Shown here in pieces: positions 1-8,486 of a DNA stretch of 18,835 nucleotides. The translations under genes were made by a program, and so were the position numbers. The notes under the pieces were generated by a model, which had not been told where the DNA came from, made no database searches, and saw only the letters and a list, made by a program, of their open reading frames with translations. The stretch's first letter is position 1; the number at the start of each line of letters is the position of its first letter. The stretch covers positions 1 through 18,835 of the forward strand of contig CAMCMD010000024.1 in assembly GCA_945875975.1 (NCBI GenBank), read 5' to 3'. Source of the stretch: Rickettsia typhi (GTDB lineage: Bacteria > Pseudomonadota > Alphaproteobacteria > Rickettsiales > Rickettsiaceae).

Positions 1-2
1 AT

Positions 3-152
3 AAGTTATTTTCAAGGAAGGATTATATTTTAATACATAAAGATATTTCTACTGCAACAGCTAGTAGAGATTTAAAGTGGGGGATAGAAAATAAAATTTT
101 AGATATGAAAGGGAGTAACAATCAAATTAAATATATTTACCAGAATAAGTAG
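3..152 (+). CDS. C-terminal end of a probable Fic-family protein (5' partial)
   Basis: An open frame enters from the left edge and stops with TAG at 150-152, giving 49 residues. The peptide contains SRKDYILIHKDISTATASRD followed by LKWGIENKIL, then a short basic tail ending IKYIYQNK. This resembles the C-terminal winged-helix segment of Fic/DOC-type proteins, where a 'S.ATA.RDL..L...GIL' recognition helix is followed by a wing. The catalytic Fic core (HPFxxGNGR) would lie upstream, outside the window, so activity cannot be judged. The gene converges on the reverse-strand genes to its right. A different winged-helix regulator with the same C-terminal fold is possible. Confidence 0.55.
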   Translation, partial: KLFSRKDYILIHKDISTATASRDLKWGIENKILDMKGSNNQIKYIYQNK

Positions 153-229
153 AAAGTCTTCTAGCCACAATCCCGAGCCTCTAATACTTTAAATTTAGAG
201 ATTAATTTGATATATGGCGCTTTAGCATA

Positions 230-262
230 AGAAATGATTCTAAACTGCTAAGAATCATTTCT
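230..262. repeat. Perfect 12-bp inverted repeat, possible bidirectional terminator
   Basis: AGAAATGATTCT (230-241) and AGAATCATTTCT (251-262) are exact reverse complements around a 9-base loop. The repeat lies between the end of the forward Fic-like gene (152) and the end of the reverse operon, where a shared terminator would be expected. No clear T-tract follows on either strand, so a factor-independent terminator is not proven. It could also be a small palindromic repeat copy. The rest of 153-377 shows no coding potential that I could recognise. Confidence 0.45.
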
Positions 263-377
263 AGAGCTATATATAAGATGCTTCCTATCTAAAAAATTAT
301 GCCTTACCTTGGAAGACCAGGCGCTATTTACATTTTTGCGAGCATTTGGGATAAAGCATCATCATTAATTATAACAT

Positions 378-614
378 TTAATTTTTCAGGACCAATTTCT
401 CCTGACCTAAATCTTCGACTTGGATTTTAATTTTCGCTGTATCTAAAGCCTGTTCGCTCCAAAAATATTTATTATTATTCTTACCTTTGAGCAGTGAGGA
501 TGAAATTTGTTCTGAGAGATCTGCCATGATTTTTATATTGAGCTTTGTTAAATCAACTACGGATATCCAATCACTGGAACAAAAATCTATACTATTGGAG
601 GAAAGTTTCTTCAT
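378..614 (-). CDS. Hypothetical small protein, possibly a decayed gene
   Basis: A 78-residue reverse-strand ORF starts 60 bases after the end of the large glycosyltransferase gene and could be the last gene of that operon. I do not recognise the product. It is mostly polar, with no signal peptide or membrane segment. Near its end, another reverse-strand frame reads coherently past this stop: about 32 residues, including SGEIGPEKLNVIINDDALSQ and ending MLAKM, with its stop near position 330. That pattern would fit a frameshifted gene remnant. If neither frame is real, 153-674 is a roughly 520-base non-coding gap. Confidence 0.3.
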   Translation of the reverse strand: MKKLSSNSIDFCSSDWISVVDLTKLNIKIMADLSEQISSSLLKGKNNNKYFWSEQALDTAKIKIQVEDLGQEKLVLKN

Positions 615-674
615 AAGAATGAGATTGGTATGTTTGAGATAAGGAAAGAATCGAGCTTTGAAAATAATTTTAGT

Positions 675-2924
675 CTAGCCAATAAGTTCTAATAACTCTT
701 GTTTAAAGCTTTGTGCTTTTTGATTATATTTTTCTATAAATTCTGGTAACTTTGATTTAATTACTTCAAGATTAGCCCTAACTCTCTCTATAGCACTATA
801 AATTGTAAAAGGGCAATCTACCCTCGTAACAGTTAACATTTCTCTTAGATATTCATCTTCATCATAAAGCCCTGAGCTTGGGCCAACTAAACATGGCACT
901 CCAAGACCAAGGCTTTCTAAGGCAATCAGAGGAGAGCATTCAGTGTTGGTTACATAAAGAGTTAGATCTGTGCTTGCAATTAGCCCAATTAATTTATCAT
1001 GTGGCAACTTATTAGGATGGATGGTGATATTCATTTTATCTTGTATCCACTTATCAAATTCATGAAAGTGGAAATTAGTTACTGTCGAGACTTGTTTCCC
1101 AAGCATTCTCAAAGCTACAAGTTGAGGATAATGATTCTTAACCCAAATCGCATAAGCACCCCAAAGACCTATGGTAAAAGTTGATCTCTCCTCTTTCTTA
1201 ACTTGAATAGGTTGTATAAAATTTTGTAACAGATACGACTTAATTCCTGTTTTATTAAAAGCAATTTGCAGGTCTTTTTTTAAAGAAATAATGCCCTTGA
1301 GTTTACCGTGCTCATAAAGATTATAGCAGCAATGGAATTCCTTAAGATGATGAATTTCAGACCATTGTGCAGGTGAGCCATGGTATAAATAATAGACATT
1401 TAAATTCTGAGTATCTTTATGATAAGCTATATGATCCATCAACTTTAAAACAGTTCTGCCACCACCTGAAAAAATTATCTCTTTTATTTCGGTATTCAAT
1501 ATCTTACGAGCAATGCTTCTTATAACAAAATTAGGCAATGCAAAATATTCAGAAATGCTTGTGATTGGTAAAATAGCTTGGTCGTGAAATAGAGTTAATG
1601 TTGAATTTTTAACGCCAGGAAAATTTGTAGGATAAACCACTAAAACATCTTTATTAGCCCCACTAATATTAACTCTTGAGTTACTATCGACCTTGTGCTG
1701 TTTTAAGAAAAAATAGATTGATCTAGCGAGATAATTGACGAAATTGATTTTTAATAATGATTTAAAAATACTTTTGAGCCTTTTATTGTTTAATATAAGG
1801 TTTTCAACCTTGGTTAAAGCATCTTCTGGCTCAAGATAATCATTTCTAATATGCTCTAAAATTTCTTTTTTTATATCAATTCTATTTTCATTCTTGTTCC
1901 TGTTAATAGAAAAATCTATGAAGTTACTCCACTTTTCTTTAAACAAAACATCATTAAGAAAAATTTCTTTATAAGACTCATAATTTTGCTGCTTTAACTC
2001 TTTTAGTAGAGATCTATTGCTAGCAAGATCTTTTATCGCGGCACAGAATTTACGTGGGTCACGCTCTAAAATAAAAGCTTGCTGAATTTGCGGCAATACT
2101 TCAGCAACAATGCCAGTATTAGTACCTATCACCGCACATCCTAAAGACATTGCCTCTATCAAAGGCAGAGGGGTTCCATCGGTATTAGCAGCAATTAATA
2201 GAATATCTGTGTTTTTAAGTATTTCAAAAACCTCTTGCTTGGAGCGTGTGCGTGTGGCTCCATCAACTATATTTGTCTCAAGTTCTAGTTTTATTTGAGT
2301 CGAATCTAATGCTGCCAAAGCCAATGCTGGTTTAATAACAGTATGATAACCTTTGGCATCATATTCCCTACCGAAATACCATTCTCCCCATGCGCTATTA
2401 CCAACCCAGGTTATTCTTAATTTTTTTTGATCATCAAAACTTGGCTCAGCGGTAGGTGCAGTCAAAACATTGTCATAAATAACATCATGCCAAGGTTTTG
2501 GAAAAGCACCAATATTTGAATATAATTCGTTCAAAATTTTAGATGTTGTATAATAATTATCTACAAATTTGAAAGTATTTTGATAGCTAATTATATCTTC
2601 ATTCTTCTGGAGATAAAGATGATCTGGAACACTTGTAACTATAGTAATGTTCAAAAATTTATCGATTCTATTATTATCAATATTGCCAGTTGCAATATGA
2701 TTAATAAGGAGCCTAAGGCTTTTTCGCGAAAAGAAATGGATGAAGTCAATTTTTGAAAAATCTGTAATCTCTTTTAATAAATCTCCTGGATTGCTGTAGC
2801 TTTCTGAATATAAAATATGAATGTTATAACTATCGCTTAAAATCTTCTTTAAATACTGCGTAATATTATCAAAAGCCCAATTTTTGACGTCAGCAATTAA
2901 TAATACAGTTTTCTTGCTACTCAT
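675..2924 (-). CDS. Two-domain GT-B glycosyltransferase
   Basis: A 749-residue protein built as two glycosyltransferase units in tandem. The first (about residues 1-340) carries a GT4-like C-terminal nucleotide-sugar motif DGTPLPLIEAMSLG (249-262). The second (about 425-749) carries TECSPLIALESLGLGVP (661-677), the same kind of motif. A lysine-rich helical linker (about 340-420) joins them. No membrane segment or signal peptide is seen, so it probably acts on the cytoplasmic face of the inner membrane. Its start overlaps the stop of the upstream gene in an ATGA (2921-2924), which indicates translational coupling. Two active sites would let one polypeptide add two sugars or extend a repeat. 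Family assignment is good, but donor and acceptor are unknown. Confidence 0.75.
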   Translation of the reverse strand: MSSKKTVLLIADVKNWAFDNITQYLKKILSDSYNIHILYSESYSNPGDLLKEITDFSKIDFIHFFSRKSLRLLINHIATGNIDNNRIDKFLNITIVTSVPDHLYLQKNEDIISYQNTFKFVDNYYTTSKILNELYSNIGAFPKPWHDVIYDNVLTAPTAEPSFDDQKKLRITWVGNSAWGEWYFGREYDAKGYHTVIKPALALAALDSTQIKLELETNIVDGATRTRSKQEVFEILKNTDILLIAANTDGTPLPLIEAMSLGCAVIGTNTGIVAEVLPQIQQAFILERDPRKFCAAIKDLASNRSLLKELKQQNYESYKEIFLNDVLFKEKWSNFIDFSINRNKNENRIDIKKEILEHIRNDYLEPEDALTKVENLILNNKRLKSIFKSLLKINFVNYLARSIYFFLKQHKVDSNSRVNISGANKDVLVVYPTNFPGVKNSTLTLFHDQAILPITSISEYFALPNFVIRSIARKILNTEIKEIIFSGGGRTVLKLMDHIAYHKDTQNLNVYYLYHGSPAQWSEIHHLKEFHCCYNLYEHGKLKGIISLKKDLQIAFNKTGIKSYLLQNFIQPIQVKKEERSTFTIGLWGAYAIWVKNHYPQLVALRMLGKQVSTVTNFHFHEFDKWIQDKMNITIHPNKLPHDKLIGLIASTDLTLYVTNTECSPLIALESLGLGVPCLVGPSSGLYDEDEYLREMLTVTRVDCPFTIYSAIERVRANLEVIKSKLPEFIEKYNQKAQSFKQELLELIG

Positions 2925-4270
2925 GTGATCTTAGCTTTGTTAATTAGCCTTAATTTTAAATATATAGGTATGGTAAAAAATGTTAGCAAACGAATAAAGT
3001 AATAATATCTATAAACACTGGCCATACAAGTCAAAAAATTTGTTATTGAAAATATTAGTCCAATAATTACAACATATGTCAGCACTTGTTTTTCTGTATT
3101 TGTATAATTCTTTACTTTATACGATTCATATGCGTAGATAATAACCAGAATTAAAGAAATGAGATTGGCTCGGAATATAGGCGGATATAAGCTTAAAAAT
3201 TTAAAAACAGTTTCTTGTAAAAAGTTATTATTAAAATAATGTACTTCAAGTTCATCCAAAGCTCTTTTATCATGAATTTTGGAATAGGTTTTGGAGTCAT
3301 AGGTTGCTATCATTTGCATTGAAAAATTTAATGATCTGTGCTTTAAATATAAAAAAGGATGGGCTGTAATTAAATCAAAGAAATTATCATTCAACTGTTT
3401 AAGTTTCTCTGGGTCATGAGTCGATATATATACTCTGTCTTCAGGAAATATTAAATTATCAACGATTTTATGAGTGAATTTATTTTTTAAGGTTTTAAAA
3501 TTATACCCTTTATAATCCTTAACATAATCTGGTAAGACGCTATCGTCATCTAGATCAACAACAATGGCCGCAATATCAAAAAACTGTCTTAACTGCCAAG
3601 AATTATTGTTCACTGAAAATTTATCTATGATATATGAACTGGAAAATATGGTTAATACAGAAATGACTATGGTGCAAATAAGCTTAAATAATAGATTTCT
3701 GTTTGTTGAGATTGTAACTATGAAGAAGAACAACGCTGGAGCTACGTATTGTGCTTGGAATTTTGCAGCTAAGCCATAAAATCCTATCAAAATAAAAATA
3801 CTGGAAACAATAAAATTAGCTTTTTTTGTTTGGTACAAATAGTAAACACAGCCAGAAAAAACAAAAAAGAATGCGCAGCCAAAGCCTATATCTTTCCAAA
3901 CCATAGTAGACTGGGCAAGTATATTTGGTACAAATGGTATCAGAAAATAGATCCATCTATATCTATTTGATTGGTCTCCGTAGTAAAGAAACAGCGCCCT
4001 TCCCCAAATTAAACCTAATTGAAAGAGAAGAATTAATTGCGGGCCTTTGTATATAAAATTAAAACCACTCCACAAAATAGCCATTAATGGTGGATGGTGT
4101 GAAGAAAAATTAAATACAAGTGCTTGATTAAATTGATCCATAGAATCAGGCGTCATTCCACCAGGATAGCCAGATAGAAAATGCAGCAGCATCAAAAACC
4201 CAGCTAAAAAAAATGGAAAATACTTGTTTTGGGTAATTTTTTGACAATAGCTATTGCTTATTCTTTCCAT
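2921..4270 (-). CDS. Polytopic membrane protein, putative GT-C glycosyltransferase
   Basis: A 449-residue integral membrane protein with about ten predicted hydrophobic spans (roughly 17-34, 77-97, 105-122, 129-146, 153-168, 174-188, 193-214, and three after residue 365) and a large soluble loop around 220-360. The first loop holds an acidic motif, TPDSMDQF (40-47), then HHPP (58-61), and WKD lies at 125-127. This arrangement recalls DUF6020-like and other GT-C enzymes, where a first-loop Asp is catalytic and the donor is a polyprenyl-linked sugar. It sits between glycosyltransferase genes in one operon and overlaps the next gene by 4 bases. Roles could be decoration of the glycan on the periplasmic side or polymerisation. 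A Wzy-type polymerase is an alternative I cannot exclude. Confidence 0.6.
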   Translation of the reverse strand: MERISNSYCQKITQNKYFPFFLAGFLMLLHFLSGYPGGMTPDSMDQFNQALVFNFSSHHPPLMAILWSGFNFIYKGPQLILLFQLGLIWGRALFLYYGDQSNRYRWIYFLIPFVPNILAQSTMVWKDIGFGCAFFFVFSGCVYYLYQTKKANFIVSSIFILIGFYGLAAKFQAQYVAPALFFFIVTISTNRNLLFKLICTIVISVLTIFSSSYIIDKFSVNNNSWQLRQFFDIAAIVVDLDDDSVLPDYVKDYKGYNFKTLKNKFTHKIVDNLIFPEDRVYISTHDPEKLKQLNDNFFDLITAHPFLYLKHRSLNFSMQMIATYDSKTYSKIHDKRALDELEVHYFNNNFLQETVFKFLSLYPPIFRANLISLILVIIYAYESYKVKNYTNTEKQVLTYVVIIGLIFSITNFLTCMASVYRYYYFIRLLTFFTIPIYLKLRLINKAKIT

Positions 4271-4312
4271 ATTTTTTTCTTACGCTAATTCAATGCATCC
4301 TACCATACTTAT

Positions 4313-5524
4313 TTACTTTTCTTGAAGCCTTCTATGCATTTTTTCTACATTTTGCAACAGTTTTTCAATAGTAAAATTTTCACGAAATATCTTATTAGCT
4401 TTCTCTGCCTTCCTTTTGGCAAGCTCCGGATTAGCAATTATCCATTTCATATTATTATCAATAGCTGCAAAAATTTCTTCCGCAGATTTTGATGGGTCTA
4501 TATATAATATATTATCACCAAAATTATCTTTTATAAATTTCATATCTTCTGAGATAATCATAGCTGATGCTGCAGATAACTCAAAAACTCTAGTACTTTG
4601 TATATTTTGCAAATAATGTTCTTTATTATGAAAAATTAATCCTACACCACTTTTACGTATTGCGTTTAAAAATTCCTTGTGGTCAAAAGCTATAGGGCCC
4701 TTATAAGAAGGCAGGTCTGTCCAGCTTTTTTTAGGCCCATATACATCAAAATAACCAGTTTGATCTAGCAAATTAAAGAGCTTTTTATATTCCATGCCAC
4801 CTCTTCTACTATCCCATCTAGTGCCACAAAAAAACAAACGTTTCATATCTAATTCACGAAATTCTGCATCTTCTTTTGATACAGAAAAATAAAATTGCTC
4901 ATGATGAAATGGTTTATTATGGGCTGCAAAATATTGATCTAGTTGGCCTATAAATCTATCATCTCCAAATGACAATAAAAATCCGCTATAAGACAAGATA
5001 TTGGGATAATTAGGATTACTTAAACTAGTATTTTCAAACCAATTATCAGGAAAATGTAGAATTAAATAGTGAGGAGTGCCTTCTACTACCATAACATCAT
5101 GCATTGCGATGACAAAATCTGGCTTTAAAAGGTGAATTATTCGCTCATTGGTCGATTTAGCATCTTCAGTGGTTATATTTCCTACAACTATAGCTTCCCA
5201 GCCGTTATTTATAGCTGCTTCTTGTATTCTTTTAGCAGAAAATTGATCAGAAAAACCTTGTTTATAGGTAATTAAGACTATTTTTGAGATATCATTGGGT
5301 CTAACAAACTGGTCAAAATAAGTAAGCTTTTCCACCTCTGTTTTTAATTTAGACGATATAGCTATTCTAGGTTTTTTGCTAGAACCTGAGGTCATGCGCC
5401 ATTTTAAAATATAAAAAGACCTGATGTCTCGGGTAACAAATTCTATAGCCAGGCATGCTAAGATAAAGAAGGATATTGTGATTAAAGCTACTTTGTATTT
5501 TTTAATAAATCCGGGCACTATCAA
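4313..5524 (-). CDS. Membrane-anchored GT-B glycosyltransferase (Glyco_trans_1_2-like)
   Basis: 403 residues. One N-terminal hydrophobic segment (about 12-30) after a short basic stretch suggests a signal anchor. The remainder is soluble. The C-terminal half reads like the glycosyltransferase group 1 domain of CgeB-like proteins: a wDSRRGG segment (about 238-243), GVGLIFH (293-299), then TRVFELSAASAMIISE (311-326), the characteristic donor-binding helix. The start is unusual: the frame opens at TTG (5524), with a GTG two codons later (5518) as an alternative, and the previous gene stops only 4 bases upstream. This fits translational coupling within the operon. The sugar specificity cannot be read from the sequence. 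Confidence 0.65.
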   Translation of the reverse strand: MIVPGFIKKYKVALITISFFILACLAIEFVTRDIRSFYILKWRMTSGSSKKPRIAISSKLKTEVEKLTYFDQFVRPNDISKIVLITYKQGFSDQFSAKRIQEAAINNGWEAIVVGNITTEDAKSTNERIIHLLKPDFVIAMHDVMVVEGTPHYLILHFPDNWFENTSLSNPNYPNILSYSGFLLSFGDDRFIGQLDQYFAAHNKPFHHEQFYFSVSKEDAEFRELDMKRLFFCGTRWDSRRGGMEYKKLFNLLDQTGYFDVYGPKKSWTDLPSYKGPIAFDHKEFLNAIRKSGVGLIFHNKEHYLQNIQSTRVFELSAASAMIISEDMKFIKDNFGDNILYIDPSKSAEEIFAAIDNNMKWIIANPELAKRKAEKANKIFRENFTIEKLLQNVEKMHRRLQEK

Positions 5525-5528
5525 TTAA

Positions 5529-6644
5529 CTACCGATAAAAAGTTAACATTTTTGCTGCTATAATTTTCGAATCATATTTTTCTAATATATCTTCGCGAAT
5601 TTTTTGACCCAGTGTTTTTCGCATTTGTGGATCAGCTACTAACAATTCCATTGCTTTTGCTAGACTTTTAGAGTCTTGAACATTGACTAATAAACCATTT
5701 ATTTTATCCTTGACCAATTCTCTACCACCTGGTGCGTTGGTAGTAATTATAGCACGGCCATAAGCGCCTGCTTCTAAAAGACTTCTGCTGAGACCTTCCC
5801 GGTAAGACGGAAGTACAGCCACATGAGCCATTTTCCAGATTTTACACACATCCTGGAAACCCAAGTATTTTATAATACCCTCTTTATTCAAGGCTTCTAG
5901 CTTTGGCAACGAGAGAGAAGATTTATTGCCATCATCCGGAGTGCCAACTAGCCAGAATTCAGCTTCAAGATTTTTGGCTTTCAATATTTTAGCAGCTGCA
6001 ATAAATTCGCGCACTCCTTTGTCTATTAACATTCTAGCAACGAGTGCAAAAACTACTGGGCCTTCTGGTTCTTTTAGAAGCTGAAAATTCTGTGTATCCA
6101 CCCCAACGCTGCATTGCACATGGGTACTGTATTCTTTTGCAATACCAAGATCAATAATTAGGTGCTTATCATCAGAATTTTGAACAATAACCACGGCTTG
6201 TTTGAATTTCGCATGGATAGCTAAAATTGCAGAAATTGCTTTCTTTACCAGAATATAAATAAGTTTTGTGCTAATAAATACAAATCCCATGCCAAGAAAG
6301 TTATTAACAATTCTTAAACTTTTCTTGCAAAAAAAAGAGGCGATCGAACCATACACAATGGATTTAATAGTGAAATTGTGCAAAATATCTGGTTGTTCTT
6401 TTCGAATAATATTTGTTATTTTGACTAAAGTAACGAGCTCTGAAAATGGGTTTATACTTTTACGGTTCATAACTATTGGAATAACTCTTATACCAGCATT
6501 TTCGATTTTCTCTCTGCGATCTGTAATACTAGTTAATAAAATAACTTCGTACCCTGATTGCTTTGCAGCCAGAGCTATAGGTAACAGATGCGCATAAAAC
6601 TGCCAATCTGCATTATTAAAGATGAGAAGTTTTTTTGATTGCAT
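5529..6644 (-). CDS. GT4-family glycosyltransferase
   Basis: 371 residues, a normal length for a GT4 enzyme of the CapM/PglA type. The N-terminal Rossmann half contains the acceptor-side region (PDILHNFTIKS at 85-95 and NNFLGMGFVF at 114-123). The C-terminal half has ARMLIDKGVREF (203-214), the usual start of the donor-binding domain, and a clean EX7E motif, E283...E291 (EGLSRSLLE). It is the first gene of the reverse operon, starting with ATG at 6644 and facing the forward operon across a 59-base gap. The role inferred from context is addition of one sugar to a lipid-linked O-antigen-like unit in the cytoplasm. Confidence 0.82.
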   Translation of the reverse strand: MQSKKLLIFNNADWQFYAHLLPIALAAKQSGYEVILLTSITDRREKIENAGIRVIPIVMNRKSINPFSELVTLVKITNIIRKEQPDILHNFTIKSIVYGSIASFFCKKSLRIVNNFLGMGFVFISTKLIYILVKKAISAILAIHAKFKQAVVIVQNSDDKHLIIDLGIAKEYSTHVQCSVGVDTQNFQLLKEPEGPVVFALVARMLIDKGVREFIAAAKILKAKNLEAEFWLVGTPDDGNKSSLSLPKLEALNKEGIIKYLGFQDVCKIWKMAHVAVLPSYREGLSRSLLEAGAYGRAIITTNAPGGRELVKDKINGLLVNVQDSKSLAKAMELLVADPQMRKTLGQKIREDILEKYDSKIIAAKMLTFYR

Positions 6645-6667
6645 ATTTTACTTCGAGTAACTATAAT
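6639..6667 (+). promoter_or_regulatory. Probable sigma-70 promoter of the forward polysaccharide operon
   Basis: TTGCAT (6639-6644) and a perfect TATAAT (6662-6667) are separated by 17 bases, an ideal sigma-70 spacing. Transcription would start near 6674, giving a leader of about 30 bases before the ATG at 6704. No clear Shine-Dalgarno precedes that ATG. The -35 box overlaps the start codon of the divergent reverse gene (ATG at 6644-6642), so the two operons share a very compact control region. I found no convincing separate promoter for the reverse operon. Confidence 0.5.
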
Positions 6668-6703
6668 CCCAAACTTTAGAGAACTTATTAAATACACATA
6701 CAC

Positions 6704-7615
6704 ATGTCAAGCTATTTGGTTACTGGTGGGGCTGGCTTTATAGGCTCACATTTAGTTGATTATCTTATAGGAACAGGGAATAAGGTGACGGTTTTGGACT
6801 CTCTGCTGACTGGTAAAATAGAAAATATTAACAAATCAGCCCATTTTATTCATGGAAGCATCACAGACGTTCCAGTTCTAGAATCAGCTTTTGATGGAAT
6901 AGATTTTTGTTATCACCTGGCTGCTATACCTTCTGTGCAAGATTCTATCAAAAACTGGTCCGACTGCCATAAAGTAAACCTTGGTGGCTCCATCAATGTT
7001 TTTGAGATTGCTGTAAGAAACAATATACCAGTAATATATGCTTCTTCTTCTGCGGTATACGGTAGTCTTACTGATGTTCCCATAAAAGAGGATAGCCCTA
7101 TTGCTCCAGTTGCCCCATATGGATTTGATAAATATTCAAATGAAGTACATGCTAAACTGTTTGCTGATTTGAAAGGCTTAAAAAGCACTGGTCTAAGATT
7201 TTTTAATGTATATGGTTCAAGACAAGACCCAGCTTCTCCTTATTCAGGGGTAATACCGATTTTTGTCAAAAAAATTATGAATCGTGAAGGAATAAAGGTG
7301 TTTGATGATGGCAACCAGACTAGAGATTTTATCCATGTTAGTGATGTCGTACAAGCCTTAATCAAGGCTAATAATAAGAAATCCCTAGAAACTAGCGGTG
7401 TATTTAATGTTTGCACGGGTACTGGAATCTCTGTCAATTATCTAGTAAATGCTCTTTTTGAAATTATCGACAAGAAAGTTGATATAGAATATTTACCGCC
7501 TCGTAACGGTGATGTTTACCAATCAATTGGCGACCCATCTAAAGCTAAAGATTTGCTTGGGTTTGAAGCTGTTATGAATATAAGAAAAGGGTTGAGTTTA
7601 TTATTTAATAAATAA
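6704..7615 (+). CDS. NAD-dependent epimerase/dehydratase, GalE/WbpP-like (putative UDP-GlcNAc 4-epimerase)
   Basis: 303 residues of an extended short-chain dehydrogenase. The NAD-binding motif GGAGFIG is at 8-14, the catalytic serine region ASSSAVYG at 113-120, and the YxxxK pair is Y139/K143. The segment NVYGSRQDPASPYSGVIP (168-185) resembles WbpP/Gne-type UDP-hexose 4-epimerases. It is somewhat shorter than those enzymes (about 310-340). As first gene of the forward operon it probably supplies UDP-GalNAc or UDP-Gal. Interconverting the L-sugars made by the next three genes is a further possibility, which is my inference only. Confidence 0.75.
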   Translation: MSSYLVTGGAGFIGSHLVDYLIGTGNKVTVLDSLLTGKIENINKSAHFIHGSITDVPVLESAFDGIDFCYHLAAIPSVQDSIKNWSDCHKVNLGGSINVFEIAVRNNIPVIYASSSAVYGSLTDVPIKEDSPIAPVAPYGFDKYSNEVHAKLFADLKGLKSTGLRFFNVYGSRQDPASPYSGVIPIFVKKIMNREGIKVFDDGNQTRDFIHVSDVVQALIKANNKKSLETSGVFNVCTGTGISVNYLVNALFEIIDKKVDIEYLPPRNGDVYQSIGDPSKAKDLLGFEAVMNIRKGLSLLFNK

Positions 7616-7631
7616 TTTCTAAGAATATTAT

Positions 7632-8486
7632 ATGAATATTTTGATTTTAGGTGTTACTGGTATGCTTGGTAATACCTTGTTCCGCTATTTTGCAAAAAAT
7701 AAGAACTTTAAGGTTTTTGGTACTGTTCGTGGTAATGGGTCCCCTTCGTACTTGCCCCATGGCTCAACTGGTGAAGTGGTTGGAGGAGTCGATGTTGAGA
7801 ACCAAGACTCTTTAATAAGAACTTTTGCCCAAATTAAACCAAAAATTGTAATAAATTGTGTTGGAGTTGTAAAGCAACTAGCGGCAGCAAATGATCATTT
7901 GCATGCAATACCAATTAATTCTATATTGCCTCATCGTCTAGCGATACTTTCTGAAGCTACTCGAGCTAGGTTAATACAAATTGGTACTGACTGTGTATTT
8001 TCTGGTTCTAAAGGGAATTATGTTGAAGATGATTTTCCAGATGCATATGATCTCTATGGACGTTCAAAGTTACTAGGAGAAGTAGATTATCCTAATGCCA
8101 TTACGCTTCGTACCTCTATAATAGGTCATGAACTATCGGGTAACAGAAGCCTAATTAGCTGGTTTTTATCTCAAGAAAACAAAACTAATGGTTTTACGAA
8201 AGCTATTTATTCTGGTTTTCCAACAGTCGAATTAGCTAAAATTATAGATAAATATGTGATACCAAGACCCCAAATGCATGGTCTTTATCACGTATCATCT
8301 GACCCTATAAATAAATATGAACTGTTGAAATTAGTTCGAGATACTTATAAAAAAGACATTGAGATTGAACCTTTTGACAAATTGGTGATTGACCGTTCTC
8401 TGAATTCTGAGCGTTTTAAAAGAGAAACTGGATATATACCTCCAACATGGCCAGAATTAGTTAAAAAAATGTATGAATTTAAATAA
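7632..8486 (+). CDS. RmlD/WbvR-like NAD(P)-dependent sugar reductase
   Basis: 284 residues, RmlD-like short-chain reductase. GVTGMLG (7-13) is the cofactor motif, IGTDCVFSG (117-125) carries the catalytic Thr, and Y142/K146 form the YxxxK pair in LYGRSKLLGE. With the next two genes it makes the three-enzyme set that converts UDP-GlcNAc into an L-sugar. It reduces C4 of the UDP-4-keto intermediate after C3/C5 epimerisation. FnlB/WbjC enzymes of the L-FucNAc route carry an extra C-terminal domain and are about 370 residues long. This shorter protein matches the WbvR type linked to UDP-L-QuiNAc. The stop overlaps the next start by one base (TAATG). Confidence 0.8.
   Translation: MNILILGVTGMLGNTLFRYFAKNKNFKVFGTVRGNGSPSYLPHGSTGEVVGGVDVENQDSLIRTFAQIKPKIVINCVGVVKQLAAANDHLHAIPINSILPHRLAILSEATRARLIQIGTDCVFSGSKGNYVEDDFPDAYDLYGRSKLLGEVDYPNAITLRTSIIGHELSGNRSLISWFLSQENKTNGFTKAIYSGFPTVELAKIIDKYVIPRPQMHGLYHVSSDPINKYELLKLVRDTYKKDIEIEPFDKLVIDRSLNSERFKRETGYIPPTWPELVKKMYEFK

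Noticed and set aside
6268..6597. 109-codon forward ORF inside the first GT4 gene
   Set aside because: It is a shadow of a well-supported reverse-strand gene and has no recognisable motif.
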